Made by a program: the position numbers and the translations under genes. Positions 1 to 14,231 of a stretch of DNA of 64,000 nt are shown piece after piece. The stretch comes from Acanthornis magna (lineage: Eukaryota; Chordata; Aves; Passeriformes; Acanthizidae). Each line of letters starts with the position of its first letter. The first letter of the stretch is position 1. The notes under the pieces are model-generated. The model was not told the DNA's origin and did not search any database. It saw nothing but the letters and a program-made list of their open reading frames with translations. The DNA is taken from positions 5,553,501 through 5,617,500 of the forward strand of contig JAWUZG010000018.1 of assembly GCA_036785705.1 (NCBI GenBank). Reading direction: 5' to 3'.

Positions 1-2386
1 TCTGTGAAAACATCTTTGGAAAGAGACTGGAAATGCAGGAAGGATGACAGAGAAAGATTCGCAGTAAATGAGGTTTATGGCATAAAATTCTTAGCGGTGT
101 CCTTCTGGGAATTGCTGTATAATTTAAGTTTTCTGCTTTATGAGTAGTTTTCCATATTGGTCTCATATAAAATTATTTGCATACCAAATGTGAGTTCGTT
201 CAGCTGTGAGATTTTTATTTAGGCTGCTGCTCTCCGTGCCTAACTAATTAAGATGGCTTGCATTTGGGTAACTGAGGTTCTTAATCTTCAATAAACAAAA
301 AATAATTAGTTTTATTGCCACTGTTTAAAATTTAAAAACAAAAAAAAAAAATGCCATCAAAGTACAAAAGTACATGTTTTGAAGACAGGAAAACTGAAAA
401 AGAAACTGATTGTGTAGTGGCTTGGAAACCATCACATGGGAAACTACAGACAGAATTTTTGCTTGTGTCCTTGAAAGAGGTGCACACTAGAGATTGTAAT
501 TTTTGGGAAGTTGAAGTATCTGGGTTTAACCAGTAATTTACTAATCCGTTTAAAGATAAATCCTACATTTGAGCAATATCAGGGATTTGAGATTTTGATA
601 GGAAGTGCAGGGAGGACCAGTGGCTTGAATTTATTTCCAAATAATTGTTTATTTCCTGGTTCTTTTATAAGTATACTTCAGATTTGGATGGGAAGTATAG
701 ATATGGATAATTGAGAAATATGCTTTTCCTTGGCAGAAATGTATGTATGAAATATTATACTGTCAGATGATCTCCTTAAAGGCTGCTTTTTAATCAAACT
801 CAGTTGTTTTGGTTTTTTATTATATGCTATATCATATTACATATTGAATACATTATAAATATTTATAATTCTGAGGTAGTTTAATAGAGCAATAATTTCT
901 GTAGACTGTAGAAGAGATTTAAATAGAGATGGCTGGAAACTGTAAACCTGCAACAGCACTCAAATGACTGCAGTGGGAAATGAACACCTATAAAAATGGG
1001 TTTGCCCATGAGATGCAATCAAGCAATGTTCGTTACACGCGTGTGTGTTTGCAGTGAAACCAGTGGAAGAGTTCAGAGGCTCAGATATGTCTATTACCAT
1101 GCCAAAAGTCCCAGTGGAACTGCAGACCTCTGAAGATGCAGAGGACCTTGTGAAGCTCCTTCGTTCACCCCTAAGGCAGACACGGCACACAACCCATGGT
1201 CTCTATTTCCTTGTCTGCTGATATTTGTTTACTGGTATCAGCCTTTGTCTGACTTCTAGTTGCTGTTGAAGTCTTAAAAATAGTTCAAAGGCTTAATAAT
1301 AGCTTAAACTATTTTTGTAAGAATGTAGTTCTTCACTGCTGTGGGCTGAATAATTGCTGTGTGGCTGCGTGTTGTTTGTATGGTAGGTGACCTCCCAGAA
1401 AGATTCATTAGTGTTTGGAATGTGTTGATTATTCCTGTGTTGTTTTACCTAAATAGTTTTTTGTTGAGAGAAAGAGATAAGGTAAATATTATTAAAAGTT
1501 GGAGAGGTACAGTGTATTTTAGAAAGTGCTGTTCATAAACACATCACATTCACTCAGTGCAGACCACCACGTGGTTGCTGTTTAATTCAGGCACGTGTGC
1601 ATTTGTGTGTTCTTTACAAGGGTTTGTGATACACTGAACAGCTGGAGTTTATGTTAACTTTCTGTATTAACCAGAAGGGCAAGATAGAGCTAAATGAGAG
1701 CATCAAGCCTCAGTAAATACTTCTGTGCTTTCCTCAAAACTGTATCCAAGATCCCTAACAAAATACCACAAGGTGCTACAGGTGTTGGTAGGAAGAGATC
1801 TGTTGTAAATATATTTACACAGCCCTCCTTATCTTTCTGTTCAGAGAACTGCTGATCTCTCTGACAGATAAAGACCTTAGATGCAACAAGATGTAAAGGA
1901 CTGGGCAGGGACTAAGAATTTTAAGTGCAAGGAACAACCCTTCGGAGATGTCTCCCTTTCACTGCTAACTTTGATTTAGAAGAAATTGGTTTGTACTTGC
2001 AATGTAGCACATAGGTGCTTGTATCTCTTCACTTCATGAGGATATTAATAAATACAATATTGGATAGGATTTCTTGACTTAAAACTAATTTGTAACTAGT
2101 CTTCTCCCCTGTAAAGTAGTGAGGTCTGACCTAATCTAGTAAAAATACTCCAAGTATAGTTCTGGAATAAAACCACATACTGTTCAACAAGCCTACATCG
2201 AGAGAGGCTCTAGTTGCAAAATGGTGGAAATGTCTAAATTTTTTAATTCAAGCAACATCATTTGCTGACCACAAATATGTTTGGGGAGAATTGGCCCCAG
2301 CCTCTTTAAAGCTGGTACCCATCACATGGGCTAGGGCCTTTCTGTTGCTATTCTGATATTCTACAGAGTATGCTTGTATTTACCTA

Positions 2387-2463
2387 TCTACATATATACC
2401 TATATATGTGGATATATATGGATATATGTAGATATATATATATACACGCACACACATATATAT

Positions 2464-2527
<64 letters not shown>
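2387..2527. repeat. Compound (TA)n/(CA)n microsatellite
   Basis: About 140 bases of alternating pyrimidine-purine sequence: irregular TATATG/GATATA units, then (CA)n from about 2469 to 2495, then (TA)n to about 2521. Open frames on both strands through it (Tyr-Ile or Cys-Val repeats) are artefacts of the dinucleotide repeat. Confidence 0.95.
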
Positions 2528-2528
<1 letters not shown>

Positions 2529-5500
2529 AAAGAATACTCCAGGTGTTCTTCTTGGGTCAGTGAAGGATGTCTGAGAGAAGCCATGCTGTGAAAGGACGCT
2601 CAGATTTCTGTCTGCCATTGCACTGCACTGCCTCATCCCTGGCTCTGAGATTCCTGGGTGACATTCCCCCCTGGGTGTCTGCAGTAGACCTGCTGCTTCT
2701 CTGCTTAATTTAGGGGAGCTTGCCCACTTTTCCTGAGTCCTGTTGAGTATTTTCAGCTTTTCCTGAGCTGTTGGATTTTGACATGGAAACAGAAGCACTA
2801 AGTAACTAGGCAGTGCTTCCAGTTGATGAGTTGGTTTAGCTGAGTGTGGGTTGTGTGGTAGAAAAGACAAAGGTACTTAAACTGTTGTGTATATGAATGC
2901 ATTTTTGTGTTTAGCCTCTTGTATTGACACTGCTGCATGCTTTTATACTGTATTACAGACATCCATAGATAAGTAGCTAGAAATACAATGTATGTAACCC
3001 ATTGCAGGGGAATTCTAAAGGCCTTCAGGAGAGATTTCTTCCAATCGCTTCAGATGCATTTCCAATTTTCTCATATACTGGAAACACCAAAACTTTCTAC
3101 CTTTCCATACTCCATCCTTAAAGGGCATGGGTTCTTTCTGTTTGAGTGTTGGCGTTTATTGTTTGGGTTTTTTTTTTTTTTTGTGGTGATGGTGGGGTTT
3201 TGTTTTTGTTCTGTTTTGTTTTTTTGTTTAATGTTTTCATTTGCCATTCTGCTTGTGGATTTCAAAACCTTGCCAGAAGGTATTTTTAGAATTGGTCACT
3301 CCTTTTGGTTGTCACATGTCAGCACAAATCAAATACTTGTTAACTCTTTTTCCAATAAACAGCTTTATTAAATTCATCTTAGAGTGTAAGGGTATCTGTG
3401 TAGTTTCTGTTATTATTGCTGCTTCTGTAAGGGTTTCATAATATGCTTGAATCTGACTTCTAGGAAAAGAGGTTGTATTAGGAACTCTAATATATTCAGT
3501 TTCACCTGGAGAACAATGTTCTGAGGGTTAAAATACATCAAAAATTAAATAAGTCATCTTGAAATGTAAGATGTGGGTAACTGTGTGCATTCCTCTGTTA
3601 CAACTTTTGCTTATCCAGTTGTACTCTTTTCTGCTTAATTATCAGGTAGAAGCACAAATCAGCAGGGTAAGGGTAGTTATGATAGTCCTCTGATTCATTA
3701 TTTATGTAAAAAAATACAGTCTCAACTGATGTTGTATTTATTGACCTTAAACCAAATTTCAGAAGGCAAAATAAACAATGTCCCTAATGTAAAGCATGAA
3801 AGACTACAGGACTGTTTAATTCTCACAGATTTATTCAGAATGAACTTTCCCACTGTTTGCATGGCTGCCTTTAGTCTTTGAAAGCACAGTGCTGCATTGT
3901 TATCAAAGAAGATAATGCTTTCCACAGAGATGCAGGATAACACCCCTGCTAGGAATGCACTGCCCCAGGGAGGAGAAAGCTAAAGGTGAGCTTGCTTGCA
4001 GCTTTTGCTTTCACTTGAAAGTAATTATAACATTTAGGCTATTGGTGACATTGCCTCTGGTAATTTCAGCAGGTTAGAGCATCTGAGTGTGTTTCACATG
4101 TAATACACAGAAGTATTTTGCATATGTTTTTAATAAATATAATTCTTTTCCTTCATATTATTACAATATGTTCTATGCAACCCCAAATTTCTCTGTCCAA
4201 ATCATGCATCCTCCAAGAAGCTGAGTGTACTGCATCATGAAATCAGCCTTGTTTTTGCTCCCACATAGCTACTGAGTCCTTCAGATAAACAAGGGAAGCC
4301 CCACAGGAATAGGGGCTGTTCTCTGAGGAGCTGGGACTGAGCTGCAGCCTTCCTGCCATACCCCGAGTGCCTGCCCCAGGAGACAGAGATGTTTTCTCCC
4401 ACCACTTGTCTCTTGACAGCTGTCATGCTGCCACCCACAGCAGCATGGGGACAGTCACGTATGTACATGTATAGCTGTGTGAGGATAAATGTATGTGTAT
4501 GCATTCATACACACACATACAGGACTAGACCCTGTGCAGTGTTAACCATTGTGTGACATCTGCACCAGACTGCAGGTTGACAGTGACTTTAAAGCTAACT
4601 GCAGGCTGCTGCTACATGGTGTGATCCAGCTCATCCTCCCTTCCTTGCTCTTGCCCTGCAGAGACACGGACTGAAGCTCTCACTGGCACGTGGTGAGCTG
4701 GCTCCATGCCCTCCTCTGGCTCATCCATGGCCCAGAAATGCTAATTTTGGCACAAAGGAAGGCATGGAAATGAGGGATCAGAGATGACATCAGTTCCTCT
4801 CTGCAGCAGCCTGGGTTAACTTTAACCTTTTGTAAAATCACTTTCAGGAAAGGCAGGGATGAAAAAAGCACAGAAATAACCATCTAATTTGAAATACATA
4901 CTTGCACATTTGTATGTGCTTCTTTCCCTTATATAGACTGCACTGAAAGTCATCTCAGTATCTCAGAAAGTGACTCTCGAGTTATTGTTTTCTCTGAATG
5001 TTGGTGACTCATTTCAAGGAGAACATCCAGCCTGGCCTAAGGGATTGCAAGTTCTCTAATCAGGAAATAGTTAAGATGAAAGCACCCTGTGAGCGTATTG
5101 GAAGAGAAGGGGGGGAACTAGAGAGAGCATCAACAGGAGTTTTTTATTTATATTCGATTGTACATCTAGTCCTCTCACAGAGTATATGATTTATCTCATG
5201 CCAGTCTAAAAAGAAGTGGAGGAATGCAATTGGAATTTAAACTCTTAACAATGTCAGAATTACCTTTTGTCCCGACTTTTCCAGGCTTTTTATTATTTGG
5301 ATGATATGTTACAGCTACTCTCTAAATTAAACTGCTGCTCTTTGACAGGTATCAGACAGCTTCCTTAAGAGCTTGATTTCTTCCTACTTAAATAGTAGTC
5401 AGTATGATCAGATCTAAGTCTTTAATGAGGATTGCTTATTTCCTGTGAAAATTGTATCATGATAAGTCAAAAAGAAAGAAAAGAAGGATCTTAGGACCAG

Positions 5501-6934
5501 CTCTGCACAGGCTTCTTTACTGCTAAGCCTGTCAAGCCCTGCTTGGTTAGGAGCTCTGGTGTACCCATCTTGGCCAGCTGAAGTTAATTCTGCCCCTGCA
5601 TGGCTGAGCTACTTAAGCGTCAGCTGCTGAGCTGCTTGGCATATAAGTACTAACAAGAAACAGGGATCTTCTGCATTAACATGACTCTTTCAGCCACAAT
5701 GGCTCAGGGGATGAAATAAGACTGGTACAGCACCCCTGCATGGGGAGGAGGGAGAGGGATATCCTTGTCAGCTATGCCAAGGTGTGTCCAAGCCCTAAGA
5801 GATCCATGTCCTTCTGTGGAGATGAGCTGATTGTGAAGGGCCTGTGTAGTGTCTCTTGCTTCCATTTTTTTTTCTCCTGCCTGAACTTATATAACAATTC
5901 AGGACTGACAGAAAGGAGCCAACAACCCTTTATTTCTACACCATAATTAGACTTTGTCACGCGTCCTCTTCTTTACAACCTCCTAATTTGTCGTATTAGC
6001 AAAGCAGTGTTTCCTCATCACAACTTTTTTTTATCATGAAGGGATATGGTCAGCTGGACTATCTATATAGTCACTGCTAATACTTCAGGCAAACACAGAG
6101 CTATTTCTCTGATTAAAATGATGTGCAGTAATACCAGGAGGTGATGGATTATGTCATGTTCTTTTCCCCCGTGCTGACACTGTTACTCAGACAGTGCTTG
6201 AATAGAAGCATAGCAAGTCCAGGCTGAAGGTTGTTCCCAGACTCTTAAGCACATCATTTGTATCATCCATTTGCAAATCCTTCCTCTTTCCATCGTTCTG
6301 CTTCTCATAAAACTGACTTTTATAACATTGGGGAGGAGTTGGCAAGCCTTCTTCAAAATCTTGGCATGTGGGAAGGGGTCTCTCAACCTGGGGAAAAGCA
6401 GTTTCTTCAGACAGCTACCAGCTGGGACATTTTGCCAGCTTTTTTGCCATCTTGTCTCATGCCCAGATGACAAAAAGGTTTATTATTCTAGGCAATTAGG
6501 GTGAATGTTCCCCACTTGTTTTTCATCTTTGGTATGATAAATTTGGTGATGAAACCCTAAAGAGTTTTTTTATGAGGTTTTCTTTCTTACGTAGAGGCTG
6601 AAGGCCAGTAACATTATAAAATGTCATCCCTGCCCTCCTCTCCCTGTGTTTAAGTAAAAGAAACAATTCAAGGTAGGAGTAAATGTTGCCTTTCATGTTG
6701 TTGCATTACCTACATCAAGAATCAAACAACTGTATACACTCTCAGATGGGAGATGTGGCAGCCACCTCTTGGCCAAGGCTGAAGGACTGATGGCAGCCTT
6801 TGCCAGGAAAACAGGCAAACACTTTACCAGGAGCGTTGTCTGGAATAGATGTCAAATAATCCTTGAGGCTCAAATAACCTTGGGAGGGCCTCATCTAGGG
6901 TAGGGTCTCATGTGGGATGCTCTACTTGAGGGAT

Positions 6935-7260
6935 AATATGGACCATACAAGAGATTTCAGAAGAAAGCAAAAGGAATATTCAGAAGTTCTGAAGATGCAG
7001 TCTGTGAGAGATAGGGAATGGGATTTCAGTTGTTTAGCAGAGATAAAATTGAGGAGAGGCTGCATAATAGTCTTTAGGTATGTTAAGGCTGCTATCAAGA
7101 GAAAGACAGTGTGTTCCCCTTATCTTCTGTGGAGAGAACCAGAGAAAATGGGCTCACGACTGAACAAATGAGATTGATAATGCATGTTAGGAGCACTCTT
7201 TCTTAGGTTAACAGTTTGAAGGTTGTGTTTGGTTGTCAGTGGAGGTGAAAGGTTGGACTG
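6935..7260 (+). mobile_element. Old, degraded CR1/L3-like LINE 3' region
   Basis: The order of motifs (GGACCATACAAGAGATTTCA, then GCAGAGATAAAATTGAGGAG, GTCTTTAGGTATGTTAAGGC, TGCTATCAAGAGAAAGACAG, AACCAGAGAAAATGGGCTCA) follows the 3' region of ancient CR1/L3-type LINEs seen in reptiles and birds (RNA reading: data-rich 'ctgctataaagagg ... atgggct' block). Many substitutions and small indels separate it from that pattern, and no tail is left. The 84-codon open frame across it is a by-product of the repeat. Borders are approximate. Confidence 0.6.
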
Positions 7261-9247
7261 ATTTCCATGAGGAATGAGATACTGTAGCTGGTCTCACCTG
7301 GGATGAGAATGATGAACAGCATCACTTCCTCAGTGTTGCTTTCAGTCGTATTCTTTGACTGAACACAAGCTAATTGTGTTGTGTGCATTCTCATATTTTT
7401 CTACCCCTTTCCCATGTAAAAGATTGATCTTTCCTCATGCTCATGTTTAATGATGTCTAAACAAAGTAAACTTAAACATAGTGAAGAATATTTTTCATGA
7501 GGGTAGCTTGGATTTCCTGGCCGCCCTCTTCAGTGACCTGGCAGCTTCTGTTTCCCATCTTAAATAAAGTACGATGGTCATACAGTGAATAACTAATGAA
7601 AAATAGTTTTGACATCTTGGAAGAAGCTTTAAATGCCAAATACCCTTGCTTCACTTACCACATTCGTAATTCTGCTCAGATCACAGTTTCATGTTCACCC
7701 GAAGCTGCTTTTCCACAGAATTTGGAATTATTTTGTTCTTTTTTTTCCTTTTGTTCTTTTATTGTGTTGAAATTCAGTTCTGCAGTTCTTAGCAAAATTG
7801 ACCTGTACTTCACCTATTCACCTTTGTAAGCACCTGCAGGATTGGTTGCTCTGTCACCTCTTCTCAACAGCAATACCTTCCCTTTCCCTCCCTCCCCTCT
7901 GCCTCTCAAATGGCCAGGATTTGAAAACCATCTGCTGTCAGGCTGGGACGTGCTTACTATTTTCTTTCAGTTTTTAGTTGCTGGCACTCGTCGTTCCCTG
8001 ATGAGAGCACATCATTGTCCTAAGCCAGCGCCATGCTCAGCCTCCTGAGACAGCCCGTGAGGGACACGATTTGTGAAAGTCAGTCTGCTCAGAATGGTGT
8101 AGAACTCTGTGCTTATTAAAGCCTAAGTCTTTAGGAGGAAAATATCCAACTGAGTGTCTGAAGGAGGGACTGTAGGAGAGGCTCTGACTGAGCAGACATC
8201 TCCTTCTGGCATTGCGGTCTGTCCTTCCTCCCGCCCGCTTCTGTTGTCTCATCCTGCTTCCTCTGATGGCTGCTGCTTTAGAAGTGGCTTTAGCACAAAA
8301 AAAGGTTTTCTTTGAAGTACTGTGGAAATAACATTTCTAAGAAAATATGACCAGCAAAATCCCAGCTTTCTTTTTCAGTTATCTGGTTAGAGCGCAGCAC
8401 CAGTATCTGTGTTTCTCTTCTGGTGTAATATGAAAACTTTCAGTGACTTTTACGGTTCAATTGCTTTTGGCAAACTTCGGTTCTCCATCTTAAACCCACG
8501 CACTTGTATAAACATAACTGGCTTCAAGCTGTGTCAAATATAATCACTTAGCTACAAAAACAAAAACACCCAGATATAATTACTAAGATTCTACTTTTTA
8601 TAAACATTTTATACTGAAAATCAGAATTTGGAGTGACAATCACACCCTGCTTGCTAGTATTTTTCCCCTTTTGGTTCTTCCATTCATTTTTCCCTATTGT
8701 CATCCTCTTTCTATTTGCTGAAAGCACATTTTTCCTTCTCTGAGCCCCGCAGAAATATATTCTGCCTAAATTGTGTCTTAAAAAACACAGAGACACATGA
8801 CAATGGGAAATACAAAGCAAAAGCTGAAATACGACACCATCATTCCTTAGGGAAAGGAATACTGAATATTAAGTGAAATCCTGAAGTTCCTTGTGCTGCT
8901 GCCTAAAAGCAGCTTGATATGGGTGGTGAGCATTAAAAACCAAAATATGTTGTGGAAGGAACAGAGTCAGCAAAACAATTCAAAGAATGCATTGGCTTTA
9001 GGTTGCTGTTTGAGAGTAAATATTTGTTCTACATTACAGTCAAATAGGAAAAAAAGAAACTAAAAAATAATTTTAAAAAAAAATCAGTGTGCTTGCAAAA
9101 ACAAACCCACAAGTGATGGGGCAGAAGAGATTGCAGGGTTTATTTAGAAGAGGATCTTAGGATATTTTTTAGCGACACCTCCCTCCCATACAGTCTTCCA
9201 AAGCAATGGATCACTTTTGGCTTTATTTGAAAGTTAAAAATACTAAC

Positions 9248-9274
9248 AAAAAAAAAAAAAAAAAAAAAAAAAAA
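9248..9274. repeat. 27-base poly(A) run
   Basis: An uninterrupted run of 27 A residues preceded by AAAAATACTAAC. There is no polyadenylation signal or recognisable retroposed transcript directly upstream and no obvious target-site duplication, so a retrocopy is not supported; it is listed as a homopolymer. Confidence 0.9.
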
Positions 9275-11789
9275 GCACTCTGTGTTTTTTTTTTAAAACT
9301 GATGCTAAAAGCATAGAAATGCTTTTCCTTACAAATGAGGTCAAAACAGCTCTCACTCCCCCAGGGCCACCCAAACCTGAACTCTTTGAAAGACTTCCTG
9401 AGATTCAGAAAACCCAGTTGCACTTTGCATGGACATCACAAGCTGTAATAAGAATTCAACTTGTTTTATACTTGTCTGTAATTCCAGCCTTTAGTTTAAA
9501 CAAAAAGAACCCAAAAACGGTGCCAAACAGAAATATTAAACCTTGTGTTAGCTTCCATTAAGCTGTAGCTCTGGGACTGCTGAGAAGGGCTGATGAACAT
9601 GAATTAGCTGCTCTTTTGCAGGCTCCACTCCTACCCTTGCCCAGGTGTTGTCTCATTCCGTTCCCAAAACCCTCTGAAGGGAGCTTCGAGCTGCTTTCAG
9701 TGGAGGTCAGCGGCTCGGGAGGAGCTGAGTGGGGTCAGTGATGTGGGCTGTTCTTGCTGCTTCCCAGCGAGGATGGGGCTGCAGGGGAGTTGTTACTCTG
9801 CCTGTTCATTCCCAGAATTTCCTACATGTGCCTGAAGGCAGACAGTGAACCTGTGAGAGATGCTCCCAGGAGCTCTTGGAAAGCCCATCTGGAAAGGCAG
9901 GAGTTATCTCATGACAGAAATCCCACACCTGAGCTGGGTTAGTCTGCTGAGCAGAGCTGCACATGTTCCTGCAGCAAAAGACGTGTTTTGTCAGATATTT
10001 AAGTGTGAGTATCATGGTGATTGCTTGGTTGATTATATGGAAGGTATTAACTACTGAACAGCCCGTAAAGATTTGCTAAACTGTAAAACTCACAGGAAAC
10101 GGAAACGTTCTGAATAAGATTAGAAAAGAATACTTGAGGATCTTTTCTAGCTCTTTGTACAACCTGGGTATAAATTCAATTTTAAGTTACATTATTCTCT
10201 TCTCAAATGATAAAAATGCTCCAAATTTCATAGTAATATAGCTGAATTGTTGAAAATTCCAAAGGTTTGTTTTCTCTGTGGTCCAATTTGCTCTGTTGAC
10301 AAAGAGAAAAGCATGTGGTTAATATTACTAGAGAAAGTATACACTTTTATTGATGGCACTGCTTTCATTTACTTGGTTTTGGAATACATGGGTTTACTTA
10401 GGGAAAATCCAGATGCAGATGATTAGATGAAAGGGAAAACCACCAAAAACAATAGGATGAGACTAAATCTGTGGAGCCACCATAATATATCTGCGTATCT
10501 GGATTGCTATTTTCTCCTAATGAGTAACAGGATCTGGAAACCCTGTAACATATGTTACATTCACAATGAATCAACCCATGGTTTTACTCATATCCTTTTT
10601 ATACTTTTATAAAACAAAATTTGGATCTGGTTCCAGCAATTTAGAAATGTTTTATGGCAACTGAGTCAAAGAATTTGGCAGGTTTTGCAGTTTGGAAGGC
10701 CACTGGTATGTTTTGAAAAAGCCATACTAATGTCTTAGTAATAATGAGGTAAGAGTAATTTTTCTTTGTTGCAAAAGGTAGGATTCTTTCTAATTTTTAT
10801 TTGAATAGAAGATATTCACTCTCTAGGAGATTCCTGTAGTTTTTGCCTTTCAAATGATAGATGCTCTGTAAGGAAGGAGTCGTCCATGGGGAACCTCCTG
10901 ACTTTTTCCTGTATTTACATGGAGATGGATGGTTTGATTTGGTATGAAGAGATGGACTGCCCTCTTTTGTTAATAGCATTGTTTAGATAAATTTGTTTAG
11001 AAATAATTGCAAAAATTTGTGGTGTCTTTACTTATAAAATTACAAAAAAAAAGTTGTAAGTACATATTGGCTTTCTAGTATCAAACTTAGTTTTTCAGGG
11101 AAGTAACAGAGAGACAATATTGGATAGAGTTTTTACATTTAATATAGGGTCAAGAATGTACCTAGTACTCCCTGGAAATTATGAGAGTGTAATAACATCA
11201 AAAAAATCATACCACTCTTTCTTAAATATTTAAATGTCAGTGTGAACTACCATGTCAAAATGTTTAATGTGGCCTACATGATTCTGGCATCAATAACATG
11301 ATGTTTTTCTATTAAGTTTGCTGCCTAGCAAAATATGCGTGTGTTTTTTGGCAGCAAGCATTAACAATTCCTAACAAACAGAGTCTTGTCACTGATGCTG
11401 CACTTTTCCAGAAGCACTGAGATGAGGAATGAAAGAACACACGAGTGCAAAGGGACAAGGAACTGGTTTCTTGCTGCCACAGTACTGTGCTAAGTATTTT
11501 AGGAATACAGCTGGATCTTGTAAATGGGAGTAAAGTAAGGAGTAAATGCATGAAAGTTAACAGAACACTACGTGTGTAAAATCAGTGTTAAAAGTGCGTA
11601 TGGAGTGTATTTACTCCGTTATGTCAGCTAACACGGCACATGAGGATCTGTAGGTACGGGAATTGTTGGATCATTTTGTTTGTGCAGAAGTTACACTGTC
11701 AGTGGTTTGGCTCTGGTGTCCTCCCAGAGAAGCAGGAAGGACAAGTCCATTAAGTGCTTGATGTGATGGTTGGAAGAGGCAGCTTGGCA

Positions 11790-11817
11790 CTCTGACCACT
11801 TCCATCACTGGTCAGAG
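11790..11817. repeat. Perfect 9-bp inverted repeat, 10-base loop
   Basis: CTCTGACCA (11790-11798) and TGGTCAGAG (11809-11817) are exact reverse complements. Not followed by a T run and not in a gene, so not a terminator. Confidence 0.85.
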
Positions 11818-14231
11818 CACTTCAGTATATTGCAACACTTGCGCAAAGAAGGTGTCAGTGTGTTAGAGTTGTCAGAGACCGTAAATAAAGTCAACATAGG
11901 CTGTACTGGAAAAACGTGAAGAACCTGAGACTAAAATGTTGCAATCTAAATTTCCAGCCTCCCCTATCTGATCATGGAAGCCACTGGTTCCTGATTAACA
12001 GAGGAATGAAGCTTGAAAACCACCAGGAACTCAGCAGGGTTATCCCATCTTTGGATCAGCTTACAGAGCTGGAGTTACACTGAGTTCTTGTTGTTGAGGG
12101 TCACTCCTTGGCTACTGGCAGGGAAACAATCCTTCTTTGGCTCTGTTAGACCCTGAGACTCAACAAAAACCTTGGGATTTTGGTTTCCTTTTTAAATGGT
12201 ATCTCTCTGATGTGTGTGCCGCTGGGACACATATAGGATGCCTTTGGGGTTGAATATGCCTTCCCATGTGCTACTGTGATTAAAGTCCACTTGTCACACT
12301 GCAGAGCAGGTGTCCCATCTGCCAGGGGCAGAGAGGTAGCAGGGACTTGGGTTTCAGGAGCAGTGAATGTGCATGGACACAACTATGAAATACAGAGAAT
12401 GGTTTCTCATCTGTTTTTTAAATTAACAGAACTCTAGGGAAAAACTATTTGCTCAGCATATTCGTATTTTGCCGTAAATTTTTAACGCCTTTGGTCCAGT
12501 TATGATAATTAATGATTAATTATTCACCGTTTTGTACTCGTCTGTATCTTCACATGAGACAGGAAGCATGTTTCTCACAGGAGCATTAAGAAGGGAATAG
12601 GTCTGGTAATAGCAAGACTTTCATAAATTTGAAACAAGTTAGGGAAAACAGAAGAGAAGACAATTTCAGTCAATCTATTAGTGTTTAAAGAAAGCTGTGT
12701 TTACTTCAAAATCTGTAATTTAAAATATATATTAGTAGATCATAATATTTTAATTTTTTGTTGTATTTTTAAGTTTGATTTCTCCACTTTTGGTGCCATA
12801 AAATCTGCATTTATTTTAACTAGCAGTCACATCATTAACAATCTTTGCAGGTTTTTCATTGTTGCAGTTCGCATTTACCAATTTTTTTTTCCTCTTAAAG
12901 CCATTTACTCATAAATTATTTACTTGTTTCAAAACAGAATGTGAAATATTCTGTGTACTTTTTCTGTAGATGCTGAAGAAAAGGAAAGGAGAATTGGATC
13001 ACACAGTCACCACTGGGGTCTCTTAGGGTTATTATCCTGTATAACAGTTTGCTTTTAGTAAATACCTTTTGATTGGCCACCAAGCCTTTCCTGGACTTGT
13101 ATAAGTTGACAGTTGAGTCAAGCATGTAATTTCAAAGATTGTAGTAGAAATTGGGAATTGGATTACAATTTTATGTGTGTTTGACTTCATGGAAATTCTA
13201 ATTTTTAGACTGTACTTTAACAAATCTACTATTTAGTTCAGATAGATGCCAAATAAATGGCTTCTGCCAATCTGGCTAATTTTTTTCCCCCTTTTCCTCT
13301 CTGAATGCAAAGATAAGTATTCTGTTAGTGTTCATTTAAAGAGACTCAGTAAATAGATACGTAGGTCTATTCATTTTTAGGTTATTAGTTGAAATCCAGC
13401 CAACCTCAAAGTCAGTAACATGGCTGAGGCTGTTTCTAACTAGTCTGCAATGAGCTGGAAGTCTTATCCAATAAGGCATCTATAGTTAAATGCTTCTGCT
13501 GCAACTGGTGCAGAAAATATCTCTGAAGTGGGTGTAATTAAATATATAAATAACAAATAATGTAGCTTCCAGGATGTAAAAAGTTTTTTACCTAGGCATA
13601 TTTTTGTCTGTATCACGTTTGAGGTCTGCTAGTGGAGTATCTTTTGGAGTTTTCTCTTTCATTATTGTGCTATACCTGCTGGATTCTTAGAAATAAAACT
13701 TCAGTTTTCATGACTGAGCTGTATTTCAGACATGGTAGAATAACCTTCAGTGTAATTACAAAGTCTGTGTGTGGATGAAACTTCGAGGTGAATGTAGCCT
13801 TGATCCAGAATGGAAGGGATGTAAGACCTGAGTCTCTCCTGACGTTAAGATGAATAGTAGAGGCAGATGAGATTGTATGTGGAAAAACCAACATGAGCTT
13901 CTAGTCCTGCAGTAGTGGTACTGTCTTTGTAGCTATAGTTAAACCTCAGTTCATTTCACACTGTTTTGCAATCTTCCGGGTATTAGTATAATGGAAATAT
14001 TAAAAGTATTAAAAGTATGTTTCAGCTGTCATCTAAAGGCTTGTTCTGCGGACATGGGCCTTCTACAGAAAGGTCTGTTTATAATTCAGTTAAATGAACT
14101 TAAATGTATTAAACTTAAAAACACCCCACACATTTGCCATTGTTGTTGCAAAAATCCGTAGAATTAAATGTCGTTAGAAATTTAAGCCTGTTAAGAGGGT
14201 GGGATCTTTTACAGCCATAGGGCATGTCCCT

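Noticed and set aside
2370..2870. Open frames with Tyr-Ile or Cys-Val repeats on both strands
   Set aside because: Produced by the (TA/CA)n microsatellite; no protein family.
9248..9274. Poly(A) run as the tail of a processed retrocopy
   Set aside because: No recognisable transcript body, polyadenylation signal or flanking target duplication.
11790..11817. Hairpin as a transcription terminator
   Set aside because: The context is a vertebrate intron or flank and no T run follows.
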